A stretch of DNA of 64,000 nt. Source: Nematostella vectensis (taxonomy: Eukaryota; Cnidaria; Anthozoa; Actiniaria; Edwardsiidae). A program made the translations under genes and the position numbers. The notes beneath the pieces were generated by a model, which made no database searches, was not told the origin of the DNA, and saw nothing but the letters and a program-made list of their open reading frames with translations. The stretch covers positions 11,126,022 through 11,190,021 of the forward strand of contig NC_064045.1 in assembly GCF_932526225.1 (NCBI RefSeq). The letters are read 5' to 3'. Shown piece after piece: positions 1 through 55,300 of the stretch (position 1 is its first letter; every line of letters starts with the position of its first letter).

Positions 1-1380
1 TGTTTCTATTTGTCCAAAACCAGTCTGGTTCCTTAGTTTTATAAAGGGTTTACCCAAGCATATGTTTTATACTTTATAAGTTAATTATACAAAATAGAGA
101 CATGACTTTTACTGTTTTTATTCAATGGATATCCTCCCTGTATCTACACTTGCTTTTACTGTAAGAATGAGAAGTCTTGAACTGATGGATAAAAGAGAAA
201 GCATTTTAGTTTATTCAAAAGTATAATCTATAATGCAGTTTATAAAATATGACTGGTTGCTTTATACACTTTACTAACACATCAATCTTATAGCAACAAA
301 ACATGTTTCCTTTACACAGGAATGTTTATGATTAAAAATCACATGGAAAATGTAATACTGTATATGTCTATGTATCTGCTTTTTCTTGAGGAATATATCT
401 TGTTTATTATTCAGATGTCACCATGACTTGCTTCTTGGGTATAGCTAGGATGAAATCATATAATTGATTAGAAATTATATAATAGATTCAACATGCAAGT
501 TTGGCCCCCAATTCATGCAGATGGAGATTTACTAAACTGTTTAGTTAACTTTACTAGAATACAAATAATGGACTGATCCCAATGATAAAAAATACTACCA
601 TTTATTACATATTTATACTTACATTCCAACTTATAGTAGCTTGTAAATAGAATTAAAACTTCACACACCACAAAACAATCTTGTCCGAGCTCAAGGCGAT
701 GTAAAAATAAAAACAAACAAGAGAAAAGCAAGATTTGATCTACAAACAGCATCTTTTCTATAGAAGGCCTGCATTACTTCTATCGGCAGTAATGTGTACA
801 AAGTCAAGATGCATTTTCTAGCAAAACAGAGTTTCCCTGCCACTTTAAGTACCTATAAGCTTATGATGACTAATTTAAATCCTGTTTTCTGAGTTTTAAA
901 GCTATGCAAAGTAAATTAAAGGCATAAAAAGCTCACCTTTTGTCGAGGTTTGAAATCGTTGTTTTCCGATAATGCATTTGCTCCTTTTTTGCATAAATCA
1001 CGTTGGTTTCGTAGCTTTACTTCTACTGGGTTTCCTTTTTTACACATTCTATCGGACTAGAAGGTAGAGTTGGCATTTTTATTCATCAGGAAGCGCTTTG
1101 AAACCTCTCCTTTCTGTTTTTTGTACATGACTCGGGCTGCCATCTTGAATTTGTTCCTCACTCCACGGCGATTGATTGACAAATGAGCCGATGCTTCCAA
1201 TGGAAGCACCCTTTATACCGCGCCTTCATGTTCAAGTTCCAAAATAGTAGTCACTCAAACACTGTGTTATATCCCTCTAGTAAAAGGCCACCTCCAATAA
1301 ATGGTAGCAGGCGCCATTTTCCAGTACAAATGTGTTTTTCACTGTTGGGTTTACCTCTATGTTTTTATCTTTTTCTTCAG
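1..1380. other. Left flank, presumed SMG1 intron
   Basis: AT-rich DNA with only short, non-homologous reading frames on both strands. Since the first recognisable SMG1 exon starts at 1381 behind a good pyrimidine tract and enters in phase 0, this is best read as the 3' part of a SMG1 intron. I see no RNA gene and no clear repeat here. Confidence 0.5.
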
Positions 1381-43320
<41,940 letters not shown>

Positions 43321-44099
43321 CTCATCACGCGAGGCGTGCTTCACGTGTAACCTAGCAACCACTGCTGCACACATTGGCCACCATGGCAACAGTGACCATG
43401 GTGAAGGTGACACCTTCAGTTGCCAAGGCAGCGAGTTCACATTGCAGCAGCGTCATGGCCCAGTATCGCATTATGTGCGTAGGCCATTAATGTTGATATC
43501 ATATCTGCTAGAGCTGTAATTGTGGATAAATTGGATGTGTTTGGTGACTAAGTTAAGCTCTGTAAGTTGTTGGATTCTCTACAAATTTTTTTTGTTTATT
43601 TAACCAGCAAAGTGCGCTTTTTTAACATCACAATTCAAAACCATGTCATTCAAATGTTTTAATGGCACTTTTTTTTTTCCTCGTCTTCTACCAGTTATTA
43701 GTTCTAATTGAAAAGCAGTTATATTTTTAGTTCTCTCTTTTTATCAGAAATTTTAATCTGCCTCACTATATTTTCACCTAACTTAATTTGTGAAAATCCA
43801 CATCTTAGTTGTTGCCAAACTGGTGTTAGCGTAGAAACTAAACATCTAAACACCACCATCCAACCAAAAGGAGATAAAAGAGAGGAGGTGATACGCTATG
43901 GAATATAGCAGTTAGAAGAAGAAAACAGTTGCTGCAGTTGTCTAGAGCTAAACAAATTCTGCAGTTAAGACCTCAATGGTATTAGCATACTCTTGTGTTG
44001 GTACAGATTCAGAAAGTCAAAGAATGCCAGTCCACATTGACATTGTAATTGCAAGGACATTGTGATGAGGTGCATTATTAGAAAATCAATAAGTGGAAT

Positions 44100-44937
44100 G
44101 TATGTCGTCAGAAAGTAGATTGTTGAAAAGTTCATTCTGTTAGTTGTTGGAAAGTAGATCATTGGAATGTTCATTGCTGGAAAAACGTGATTAGAATGTT
44201 TATTATTAGAAAGTTGATTGTTGGGATGTTCATTATTGAAATGAATGTTCATTGTTGGGAGTAGATGGTTCGAATGTTCATTGTTGGAAAGTTAATTCTT
44301 GGATTGTTCATTGTCGAAACCTGGTTTAATCTAGTTTGTTGGAATGTTTATTGATGGAAAGTGGATTGTTGGAATGGTAATTTATGGAAAGTGAATTGCT
44401 GGAATGGTCATTGATGGAAAGTGGATTGTTGGAATGGTAATTGATGGAAGTGTGCTGTTGGAAAGTTCATTGATGGAAAGGGGATTGTTGGAATGTTCAT
44501 TGATGGAAAGTGGACTGTTGGAATGGTCAATGATGGAAAGTGGATTGTTGGATGTTTATTGTAATTGGGCTGTTTATTGATATTATTGTTTAAAAGTGCA
44601 TGTTGGAGTAGTTGTTCATGGAAAGTAGATTGTTGGAATGGTAATTGGTGGAAGGTGGATTGCTAGAATGGTCATTGATGGAAAGTGGATTGTTGGAATG
44701 GTCACTGATGGACAGTGGATTGCTGAAATGGTCACTGATGGAAAGTGGATTGTTGGAATGCTCATTGATGGAAGTGTACTGTTGGAAAGTTCATTGATGG
44801 AAAGTGGATTTTTGGAATGTTAATTGATGGAAAGTGGATTGTTGGAATGGTCATTGATGGAAAGTGGATTGTTGGAATGTTCATTGATAGAAAAAGGATT
44901 GTTGGAATGTTCATTGATGGAAAGTGGATTGTTGGAG
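44100..44937. repeat. 30-bp degenerate minisatellite
   Basis: TTGATGGAAAGTGGATTGTT plus GGAATGGTCA repeats with many variants, clearest in 44330-44935 and decaying leftward to about 44100. Short glycine/isoleucine-rich open frames here are repeat artefacts. Confidence 0.9.
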
Positions 44938-45694
44938 ATTTGGGAAGTAAGCTTTTGTCAGATAGTTTGTTTTACCCTAGTACCTTCACATCAAGCTGTA
45001 AGAGTGTAAAGCTCTGAGACATGAGCAAGTATTTCCACCATCAAGTAACAGCAACCGTACTCGGCACAATCTGGAGTAAAAGTGTATTGACAGTACACAC
45101 ATCACAGGAAATAAGATCTTCCCCATATCATGTACCAAAGGGTGCTTGAACTGAAATCCTGAAAGTACCCTTACCATTTGCAGTGATAAGGAGGCATAAC
45201 TTAGGCTGTTTTGTTATCATAGCACAAGACGTTTTACATTTTTAACTCATAGGTAAGCAGTAACCACCCTTTAATTATTTCTCACATTCAATCAAGATAA
45301 TTCCTTAACATGGTTTTGTGCAAGTGAATGCAGCAGACGTATGTTTGGTGACATAGCTGTAGGCAGGTTTCCATTTTTAAAAATACACCTCCCCAATTAC
45401 CCCCAATTCTCATATGGATTCTTTTCAATTTAAGATCCATTTTATGTCCCTCCTAATCACTTGCAATGGCGTTGGGTTTCTTCATAATGGATTTCATTAT
45501 CTTATTACATCATTTACCTGTAGTATTGTAGTCATCGTAGTATTGTAGAAACAAAGTTTGTTTTGGTTTAAAAGAAATGCATGTTAAACTGAGTTGTGAG
45601 AACTAGACAACAGATAAATTGCCAACATGAAAAGATTAGATCAAAGCTCATCAAGAACAGGTTTCAACAGTTCTCTTCCTGATGAGTCTGCTGC

Positions 45695-45897
45695 ATTGTC
45701 ACCAGTTTACTTCCGGTTGATTACTTTTAAGATGATTTTTAACAGAAAACAATTCTAAAAGAAGTGTGTCTATTGGAAGTTTCTTTGAGGATGTGATTGA
45801 TAATTTAGAGCTGATATCCTGTTAAATAGTGTGGATTCTAATAGATTCTTTTGTCTCTTAATGGTTGAGGTTTCCCTCCGGAAGTAAACTGGTAACT
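45695..45897 (+). mobile_element. MITE family A copy 4
   Basis: Ends ACCAGTTTACTTCCGG and CCGGAAGTAAACTGGT are inverted repeats, and the body shares GTGTGTCTATTGGAAGTTTC with the copies in SMG1 introns. Non-coding, about 200 bp. Confidence 0.85.
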
Positions 45898-46633
45898 TTG
45901 TAACTTTGTTCATGGTTATTTTATATTAATTTTAAGTTTTTTTTTTCATGCAAATACTACTAGGGTTTTGCTTGACCAAAGTTCTGAGTATTGTTTACTT
46001 AATTTCCTCATCCTAGTATAACTCTAGTTTCATGTACTTTTGAATAAGTGTATATCTTTTTTCTGTTATTGTAATTACATTATTAATTGTTTAAAGTTGA
46101 AAAATGTTGTATTGTGTCATGTATATGGGTTTTGGTTTGTTGATTTATGTTAGTTTTATTCAAATGTTTACATTTTTTCCTGATTTGAATAACACCAAAA
46201 GCTTGCACAGTATTTATACATCCTTATATATGTGACCAACAGCCACAGTGGAATTTGAAAGTGGACTATTTAAACTTTTGTCATAACATCTATGTTGCAC
46301 TAAGCAAATCCTAGCCATGCCCTGTCTGTCTCAAATAAAGAAATGGAGCACAATCAGTATTTTAAGCTTTTAATAAAAAAAAACTTTGGTCAAAATACCT
46401 ACAGTACATAAGTTACAGCCTGTTTACAGATATTTATAAGAGCTTATTTTGAAAATTGATAAGTTATGACAACTTTGCAGTTACAGTGAGAAACCTTGGA
46501 AAACATTGTTTTCTATGGGTGGATTCAAGGCTACCAAAGGATATTATCCCTCAAAGAAGATAACACAGCAACAGCACTGACTTTGATATGGGATATCTTC
46601 ATCAGGTTGCGAGAATATCTCAATCCAGAAAAT

Positions 46634-49600
46634 CTATAGACTCCTGCCCTGCACGTGCACTGTGCAAGACTCTGTTCCCTGATATCCTGTGATAATCACC
46701 CTCAAACGATGGTCTGTCACTTCCTATATAATAAACAAAATTGTCAAGGTTAGGTTTGGTAAAAGATGGAGTGGGAGCAAAACAAACATGCACCTGCATT
46801 GAACAGCAACAAGCTTGGAGTCATTCTCCAAACCAGTAAAACTAAGAGTACTTTTTGTTATTTCACTCCTGCTTTGCTAGGGTAATGACAAATTTTTTTT
46901 AAAGAAAATATGTTCCTGGTTATCGAGTGTTGCTATGAAATAAAAGTGTTGAGTGATAAGATTGATACAGGTGCAATAAGCTCACTCAAGCTGATTTCCA
47001 ACATAGGACAGAATGGCAAAGCCATGAAATTTGTGAACAACCTTTTGAGCCTACAATACTGTACCTGTGATAATGTTGTATCGTTGTTGTGTTGGATAAC
47101 ACATCCTCACACCAGGCCCTCTCTGTTTTCCAAGTGAGTCATGCACAGATGAATAAGTGGTTTCAAAATTGATCTAAAAAAAGATAATTCTGATTTTTCA
47201 TACAAGAGCTAGTCCAAGATGATGTTATGACATACATAAAACAACAGACACCGGTGACCTGACACCCAGTAGTGTGATGGTAGAAATTGTTACTTTCACC
47301 ACCAGGGGGGGGGTCAGAATAGGGTTCTCAGAATTCGCCTATCTGTTCTTTTTTTTCTCTCCAAAACCAGCCGCACAAAGTTTTTCTTAAACCTGAATCT
47401 GCAATGCATGATAGGAAATCATCTATGTGATTTTTATTCAAGTCAAGAATCTGCAAAATCCGCAGTCACGATTATCAGAATCCAAAATCTGACATTAAAT
47501 TTTCAATAGATCCATTATCTGGTACGTTTTAAGAATTAGACAATCCGATCTATTTTTTTTCTTTAAGGCTATTTCCCTGTACATTAGTTCTACCTGAGAG
47601 GAGTTTTTGTATCTTGTTGACTGCACCATGTCATGTCCAGCCATCTGGTGATTCCATCTCTGGTTGTGCTCATGAGTTTGTGAGCTCTGAGAATGAGAAA
47701 AATGGCATAGTTACATTACAATACAGTAGAGTTTTCATAAAATTAATTATAGGGTAAGGTTATGAAGTGTTTTTTTTTCTGTTTTGAATGACCATTTCTT
47801 ACGCTTTGACCAATTTTTATCCACCCATCCCCCCCACTTAATAGAGGAATCATTATCATTTAACTCATATTACATGCCCTCCACCATTCTACTTATCTGG
47901 TCCCTTTTTACCGGTTTAATGTCGTGGGTGATGTAGGTCTCCCTGGTCCGTGTGTTCAGCAAGTGGTCTTGGGATGGGCCTATGTTGAACTGAGATGTGT
48001 GCTGGGAGGGGAAGGCAGGTGGTCTTTTGCTTGGTTGGGCAGTTTTACTCCCTGAGAAATTCTATAGAAGAAAAAATATATATGTTAACCCATTGACTCC
48101 TGGCTTTTTTGAAGCTGAATTTACAAAAAACAGACTGAAAACAGATACCTCCCTCCTATTCTGAGTTTTATACAGCCCGTCAAAGTCAAACACAGCTGCA
48201 CCTAGTCAGCAGTATCCAAGCTTTCCAACAGTGCTTTGCGGTCCCCACTTTTAATCCCTCGTCGTTGTGCTGAAGCCAGCACAAGTTGATGGTTGCTTGT
48301 ATTTTTCATCAAAAATACAGCTATGAGCATATTAGGAGAGTGTCTCAGGACATCATGAAGTCTTTTGGGGCATAATTGAGTGCTTTGCTTATGGATATTT
48401 GCAAGCAAAGGTGGATTCATAATGATTTTTTTTTTGTTTGGCTTTGCCTGGATGAGAAAATAATTTTCTAATGAATCACCACAGCTCTCCTAAATGCTGT
48501 CTTTTCTGAAACCAAATTGATTCCAAAATTGTTTACACTGCTATTCTGGGTCTGTATGACCTGGAATTGATTCGTTTGGCTTCGGGGTGAAAAGACTAAA
48601 AAATCATCAGACTTTGGGGAGAGGAGTGTTTACTGGCCCTCCCCTCGTGAATTTTCCCCTGGATCCCCCAGAATGCTTTGCAATACGAAAAGGCATCTTC
48701 GTGGTTTTACAAGCCTTCAAGGAGTGGACATTGTGTTTTGAGGCCATGGAAATGAACCTGGAGGATCAGAACAAAGGTATCTATTTGTGTCTTGAGCTGT
48801 GTTTGCTGATCTCTCTCCCTTGTGTGGTATTTTGAGCGTTTTATTGAGAGGGGTGATTCTGCTTTTCTCTCCTTGTTCGATTTGAGATTTGCCAAAGAAC
48901 CTGTGCTATTATTTGGCTTAAGAGTAGATGCCAACACCTTGGTTGGATGCATATCTGCAAGACCATTTATCCCTTAGACTGATGCCTGAGTATCTTCATC
49001 TTGTTGTGTTTATTTTGCATTTATGAATTTTTTGGGTTGTGGGTACTTCCCAAAACCTGTACAGGCCGGTTGAGGGGTCAATGTGTTTAATCAATTGTCT
49101 TAAAGGAGGGTCTAGAAAACCAAAATACTATATTACAAACAATATTTAACGGAGTAAAGATTTTAAACAAATGGGAAACCCCGTCAATTTAAAGAGGACA
49201 CGTCAAACTTCCACCAGATTCCATATGATTAGGATCTTTTGAATCCCCAGAGTAGTATTTCAAATTGTCAATGCTACCCTTCACTTTTCGCTTTTTTTGC
49301 TCTGCGCAGATTTATACAAAGCGCAAATAGTTTAAATACAAATAGGTGTAGACTATTCATCACTCATTTGTTTAAAATCATGGCACTTGCCGTGTTTAGA
49401 GACAAACACAGAAATCGTGACTATTGAGCGTCTAGTTGACTTGTGAAGTGTTATGCAAATACAAAATTTGACTTCCTCCTACAAGATGTGTAAACAGCAA
49501 GAATTCTAGCCCAAATCATCACGCTAAACAACATGCAGCTGTGTAAACTCACCACGCCATTCAATAAAGGATTGCTTACCTCTTTAAAAGTGCTTTTATA

Positions 49601-49816
49601 AGAAGTTTTGAAAGGGCAAACTTCGAAAGTGAGTGTCGTTCGATGAGTTGGACGGGTTCCTTTGCGATGGAAGTTACTTGTCGCGACCGGTCGATAATGT
49701 CTAGAAAAATATGGCTCATCGGCTATAATAGTGATATATTTAGAATGATTTGTGAGAACTGCGGCTGTATCTGTCCCTTGTGCATAGCCTGTGCGAATTT
49801 CGGCTGCCGTGGACAT
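46634..49816 (-). CDS. Unrecognised four-exon protein, 189 residues, divergent from CBY1
   Basis: Exons in transcript order: 49816-49580, 48061-47912, 47686-47594, 46723-46634 (237, 150, 93 and 90 nt). Every junction is phase 0 with GT-AG borders and together they give 189 codons plus TAG. The start chosen (MSTAAEIRTGYAQGTD) is the nearest ATG to the conserved-looking part; an upstream in-frame ATG at 49918 would add 34 residues. The protein is basic and rich in Thr, His, Arg and Tyr, with YRPVATSNFHRKGTRPTHRT and LLNTRTRETYITHD. It has no membrane segment or enzyme motif that I recognise. The style recalls small axonemal microtubule-associated proteins, but this is a guess. The last two exons could be read in another frame, so the C-terminus is less certain. 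Confidence 0.5.
48202..48447 (-). CDS. Possible alternative exon of the minus-strand gene
   Basis: Within the first intron of the 189-residue gene, an acceptor-like CTCATCCAG precedes an open frame (AKPNKKKIIMNPPLLANIHK ... LLESLDTAD, then TAG) that joins the first exon in phase 0. If used it would give a shorter isoform with a different C-terminus. It may instead be a chance open frame or old transposon remnant. Confidence 0.25.
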   Translation of the reverse strand, partial: AKPNKKKIIMNPPLLANIHKQSTQLCPKRLHDVLRHSPNMLIAVFLMKNTSNHQLVLASAQRRGIKSGDRKALLESLDTAD

Positions 49817-50316
49817 GATAAAAATTGCTTCACGCCATGTTGTGAAAAAACAACACGCGCGAGCTTCGGAAGAAGCTTCCGAGTCTGGCGTTACCATAGT
49901 GACGGCGAAGTAATCCAAACCGGAAGTTATTCCGAGGGCGTTTTTACCGATTCTTATATTTGTTGCTGTCTCTGGTTCGCTAAATTGATGCCTTTTTAGT
50001 TAAACTACCAAAGATCAGAACCCCTTTGCACATGAAGCTTTTGAATTAAACGCAAGGCGAAACGATATGCGCCCTGGTTCCTTTCCTGTTTCCCGCTACT
50101 TATTTGAAATTGTTCTCATTGTCTAGGTAGTTACTGGGATTGACTGGAGACTGACTGAGAGGTTGGTAAGCCTGTGCTCCACACCCTTTGGCTACTTTCG
50201 TTGCCCCTCCCTCTCTCCCATCATCTCACCCCCCCCCCCCCTCCCCCCCGTAAAACTCACCCTGGAACCAAAGATAAGGCGAGGTCGCCTAGCCTGTTGT
50301 TGCTCATACGCCAAAA
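49817..50316. promoter_or_regulatory. Shared upstream region of two divergent genes
   Basis: About 500 bp separate the start codons of the minus-strand 189-residue gene and CBY1. The stretch is more GC-rich near 49800-49950 than its flanks, and has a poly-C run near 50230. Such an arrangement often acts as a bidirectional promoter. No TATA box or specific factor site was assigned. Confidence 0.4.
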
Positions 50317-51493
50317 ATGCCGTTGTTTGGAAAGAAGAAATCTCCCCGGAGAAAACTCGAAGCTGGGTCTAGCAACCTCAGCAAGTCAAATGTGAGCTTA
50401 GCAGATACAAGTGTGGATCCGAATGATCCTAATGCAGCATTGGTTAAGCTGAAACTCGGCGGCAATGAGTTGGTTTTTCGAGATGGAGAGTGGTGTTCAG
50501 GTGACGAAGTCCCCGCTATAAAGCACCTTTTTTCTGTAAATTATTTTACAACAAGCCCAGCAAATTTTAGAGAAAATGGTCCTCTGCTAGCGAGTAACCA
50601 ACAATTTAAGAAAAGAAACGTTTGATTACTGTACATCGACCTGTATACACGAATGGTCGTATGAATCGGTATGTTATTGGCATTTTTTAGAAAACAAAAT
50701 GCAAATTCAGATATATATAATTACTAAATTTTATATTAAGCAACTTAAGTTACTGGAAACGCTTACGATTTCTTCTAACACAAAAGTAGTTTACTTAACT
50801 TATTTCCTCAGGCTTATTTTGAGTATAATAAGGCAGTCTTTTTTTCCAACACTTATTATGATGTAGCAAATCTGTGTGTTGTTCAGGTTATCTGTAATAC
50901 AGTAATATCAAGTTTTATTATTAGATGCAATTTCCTCTTTTTAATCTTTTTGATTCTACAATTTATCTCAACTATTTTTTTTTCTTTGATCCACAATACC
51001 AAATCTAACAACCTAACAATCTTAAATTGTTTTCTAGATGCAACAGGCGCTGTTAAAGGAAGTGCAGATGCTAACTTGCAAAAGATCAACAACCAACTTA
51101 AAGAAGAAAACAACTATTTGAAATATAAAATAGATGTTCTACTTGATATGGTGAGATACATTTCTTCAAACTTACTTGAAATGTTAGTTTTATTTTTATT
51201 TTGTCGCATAAGGGAGGCCTTAAAAAAGAACACATCCATTCTCATTAATTTATAGAAAGTGTCTGTTGTATTGAAATATACCTATATATAGTGGAGGTTC
51301 TTTGATTTGTTTTTTTTAGCAGATATCTGCCAGTATCTTAACTTATTTAGTAAATTGTGTTCACCATCACATGACCCAAAACTGATTTTTTATTTTCTTT
51401 TAGCTTGCTGCAACCACTGCAGATTGCAATGTGATAGAGAAAGAACTGGAGACATTACAAAACCAGAAACGAGGGAGAGCTATGCAGAGATGA
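50317..51493 (+). CDS. CBY1: Chibby homologue
   Basis: Chibby binds beta-catenin and 14-3-3 proteins and acts at the distal appendages of centrioles in cilium formation. Exons: 50317-50500, 51038-51150 and 51404-51493, all GT-AG, giving 128 residues; known chibby proteins are about 126. The N-terminus MPLFGKKKSPRRK with SSNLSKSNVSLADTS matches the family start (MPLFG then a basic, serine-rich stretch with a 14-3-3-type site). The middle has LKLGGNELVFRDGEWCSG. The C-terminal half is a coiled coil (NNQLKEENNYLKYKIDVLLD) followed by a basic tail. The start is fixed by the conserved MPLFG. It diverges from the minus-strand gene at 49816 and precedes DGKE on the same strand. Confidence 0.95.
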
Positions 51494-52301
51494 CGTAGAG
51501 TTAAACCATCACAAACATACTATACCAGCTTACGGTCATGTTTTCGATAAGTTTAAACTAGTTACTATTTCAATGTTTATTTATGAAATAAGTTATTCAA
51601 CTGGAAAGTCCACTCAAATGGTCAGAACTATGCTAGGTCTGTCTGCTACCAAGATGACAAATTCAATATCTTGATGTCTGATTCGTCCAGTACTGGCAAT
51701 CAAATTCACTGGCAATCACCGGCATTTTAATTTGCTCATACAAGCATACAAAATTGCTTAGTGTGTTGTAGACTCAAGAGAAAATGATCTGATCGCCAGC
51801 CTTTGAATTCGCTCATACAAGCATAGTGTGTCATAGGCTTATCAGAAAATGCTCTGCTAACTGAGTAAACTCTCCCCCTCCACAAACCCCTGCTCATATT
51901 TATGTAAACCCATCAAGTGTAATTCATATATCAGTGCATGAAATGTGTTATGCAGGGCTTTTAAACCTCTTTTGTGATGTTGTATAACTACAGATTTGTA
52001 AAATGTATATATTGATGTTTTAAGAAAAGCTGAAAATTTAGTAAATATTATATGTTGTATACAGCGTCTGAACTCCTGATTTTGGCTAAAGCCTTGTTTT
52101 TGTCATGTCCATAAAAAAACTATTCCATATCTTTTTCTCTCGAGAATAGTTGTTCGGGTTACCTGTGTTAATGCAAAGCTCTTGTCGCAGTGTGTTATGG
52201 GTAATAACATTAAAGATGGCTGACCGTCCGTCGGATAAATCATACGATTGTCTCGATTATCACCTGGAGTAATACACCTCTTCCCGATATGCAGCGTCCA
52301 A
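51494..52301. other. CBY1 3' flank and DGKE 5' flank
   Basis: AT-rich, no coding frame supported. A diverged ~85-bp duplication built on GCTCATACAAGCATA lies at about 51690-51850. The last ~100 bases before 52302 are presumably DGKE 5' UTR. Confidence 0.55.
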
Positions 52302-55300
52302 ATGGGCTTCGCAATACAGTGGAACGGCGATGCGCTGCAAATCTTCATTAGTTGCCTTTTTTTCGTGGCTATTTCATGGATTATTACCAAACTTCTAAGT
52401 TGGCGAAATCGTAAAGAGCTTCGTGTAGCAGACCCCCACAAAGGCCATCATTGGTTTTTCACGGAGTTTCTCGATAAACCTTCGTACTGTAATGCATGTG
52501 AGAACGCTCTCGTTCGTGGTCTTCATTGCGAAAACTGTACATTGTCTGTACACGATGAATGCCTAGAAACAGCGAATGAAGTGTTTACGTGCAAAGCTCT
52601 TGTACTAAGCCGGCGCTCCTCACTAAAACATCACTATATTCGTGGGAACTTACCTTTGTGTAGTTACTGTAGTGTGTGTGGGTGTTTATGCGGTACAGCC
52701 CCAAGGCTATGCGATCAGAGGTGTATTTGGTGCCAGGAAAAAGTCCATGACGATTGCCTACGGAACCAGTCTATGATTTGCGATTTCGGTCGGTATAGAA
52801 CCCTGATTCTCCCGCCACATTGTATCAGCCTCACGTTAGTCGGCTGGCGGAAAAATAAACAGAGATTTGTAGTAAAAGAGATAACTCCCCCTAACACTCG
52901 CAACTGGAGTCCCCTTTTAGTGTTTGCTAACTGCAAAAGCGGGGATAACGATGGAGAAAGACTGCTACAAGCGTTTAGGGGAGTTCTAAACCCAGTGCAG
53001 GTAAACTAACATAACAAACTATACAGCAAGCAAAATAAGTAGGATGTAAGGTAGCAGCCAAGTTAATTTACAGACACAGTTTAGGGGCTGACCATTTGAC
53101 CTCTGAGGGGGGGGGGGGGGGGGGGGTGGCGGATGTTGTTGTTATTTTGTTTCAAAGCATTTGGAGTACAAGAAAGTTTTTTTTTACCGGTGCAGTATAT
53201 TTTTTTTTGTCCACCAATTGGTGCAGGATATTTTTTTGGCCCTTCAGACCATGCAGGATATATATATATTTTTAAATCGTCTGCCCCTCCCCCTCCTCAA
53301 AAGTCAAATGGTCCGCCCCTTAGTAAGGAAGGATGAAATTTAAAAGTTTTAAACTGCTTCACACTATTATTGAATTTATTGCTTTACATCCCCCACTATT
53401 TTGTGAATGGGTAAATAAAATCAAATATATATATAGTATTTACATAGCAGAGCCATAGCAAGCCAGGAAAGATTGGTGTGCACAATACAGAAGCATAAAG
53501 AAAATATTGGGAGGCACAGCCATGCCCATACTGGTCATTTCCTTATATAATTTCTTTTAAATATTGGGAAGCACAAGCCACCCCTTGAAGGCTGCATTAT
53601 TGAAGGCTTTTTATCTTGTCAGCAAAGCATAAATTGATGGCTGGCTTTAATCACTTGTAAAGGGTTAAAATCAATTTTTGCTTAGGGTAGAGGGATAACA
53701 CATACAGATACATTAGATTCATGCGTACTTGAACTTGGATAACCTTAAGTTCCTTGTTAACTTTAAAATGTGGCACCACTCCACTACCACCACAAAACTA
53801 CAGTAGCCTATAGGACTAGTTTCTTTCATATAACATCTGGTTCCAACCTAGTTTTCAGACATTTTACTTAAATCATTTCTTGTTTCCCTTGGCCATAGTT
53901 AACAGAAATCTGCATTTTTCCTTTTTTTTTTGAAAAATGTATAAAATATTGCAATTCACTTTTTGTGGGCAAAAGGAGCTGTCCTTCCCCTGGTACGCCG
54001 CTAGCTTCATGCCTGTTGTAGATTGCATGAATTACATACATAGAGCTGACTCGTTCTTGTATATATAGTTGATAGAACTGCACAGAGCTGCATGTATAGC
54101 ATGGAATGTCTGATAATGCTGTATGTAATGCAGGCAGACCTGTACCATAGATCTGCATAAGTTACATGAACAGGAAAGAAGGTCTTATCATGTTGGTATT
54201 GAGTGCAGGCTGACTTGTATTATTTGCAGGTGATAGATCTCCACGAAGTACCACCCGAGACAGCCCTTGAGTTTTGTCGGCTACTTCCTGGACACAGATG
54301 TCGAGTGCTGGTGTGTGGTGGTGATGGAAGCGTTGGCTGGGTGCTTGATGCTTTGGACAAAGTTAAATTAAAGGTAGGTGATTCTATGATAACTTTCAGG
54401 AGGGGTGCTCATTCATTAACGAGATTGGAGAGAAGGGTACTGTATATGACAGAGTCCAAAATTTTACATCCCCCAAAAAATGCCAAGGATAGAAACTTTT
54501 ATCACAACGCCTTACCCTGAAAAAAAATAATGAAAGAAGTTAACCCCGAAAAAAATAAAGAAGTGTTCAACCCACAAAGCTGCTAAGGATAAAAATCCCC
54601 TACCCCTCCTTCAGAAAAAAACTATATATATATATTGGACCCCCTGTCATGCTAGCAATTGAGTATTCCCCTCCTGTTAGTTTACTTATCACGTTCAATT
54701 ACTCCTTAGCACATTTCTGTCTTTGTACAGCAATTGTCCATTTGACCTAACAACCATAGTTACAGTAGTAGTAGAGGAGATGTAAATCAGCTATTACACA
54801 AGGAGTAAAAGTAAACCTTTTCAATCTAATCCAAAACCATTAGCAAAATGTGTTTTGTTTTGACAGCTAGTATTCCCCCACCCCCTCCCCTGGCTGTGTG
54901 CCTCTTATAATTTTCTCATCATGAATTTGTAATTGTTATTATTTATTTATTTTATTATTATTTTTTTTTTGCAGCTGTCCCCCTACATTGGCATCTTACC
55001 TTTGGGTACAGGGAATGACCTCGCCCGGGTCTTGGGGTGGGGCAGTGGATACGCCGGAGAGGAAGATGCCAATGATGTTCTTAACTCAATTTTGAAAGCT
55101 GACGTCACAGAACTTGATAGGTGAAGCTTTTATTTTCATGACTGACCATTATCGTCATCACTTTTGACATCAGTTTTTTATAATCAATTTTAGGATTATT
55201 GTCACAAACACAATAATCATCATACAATAGCCATAAACAAAAAGTTGAAACCTTTCTTTTTTATCTGTTATGTCATCATCATCATCATCACCACCACCAC

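Larger units (their letters stand above)
43321..46633. other. SMG1 3' flank and repeat-rich intergenic region
   Basis: It begins with the presumed SMG1 3' UTR; no polyadenylation signal close to the stop could be assigned with confidence. It contains a 30-bp minisatellite (44330-44935) and a MITE (45695-45897). The remainder is AT-rich with no supported coding frame. No RNA gene was recognised. Confidence 0.6.

Noticed and set aside
48587-48835. 82-codon plus-strand frame in the minus-strand gene's intron
   Set aside because: No homology recognised and no matching splice context; treated as chance.
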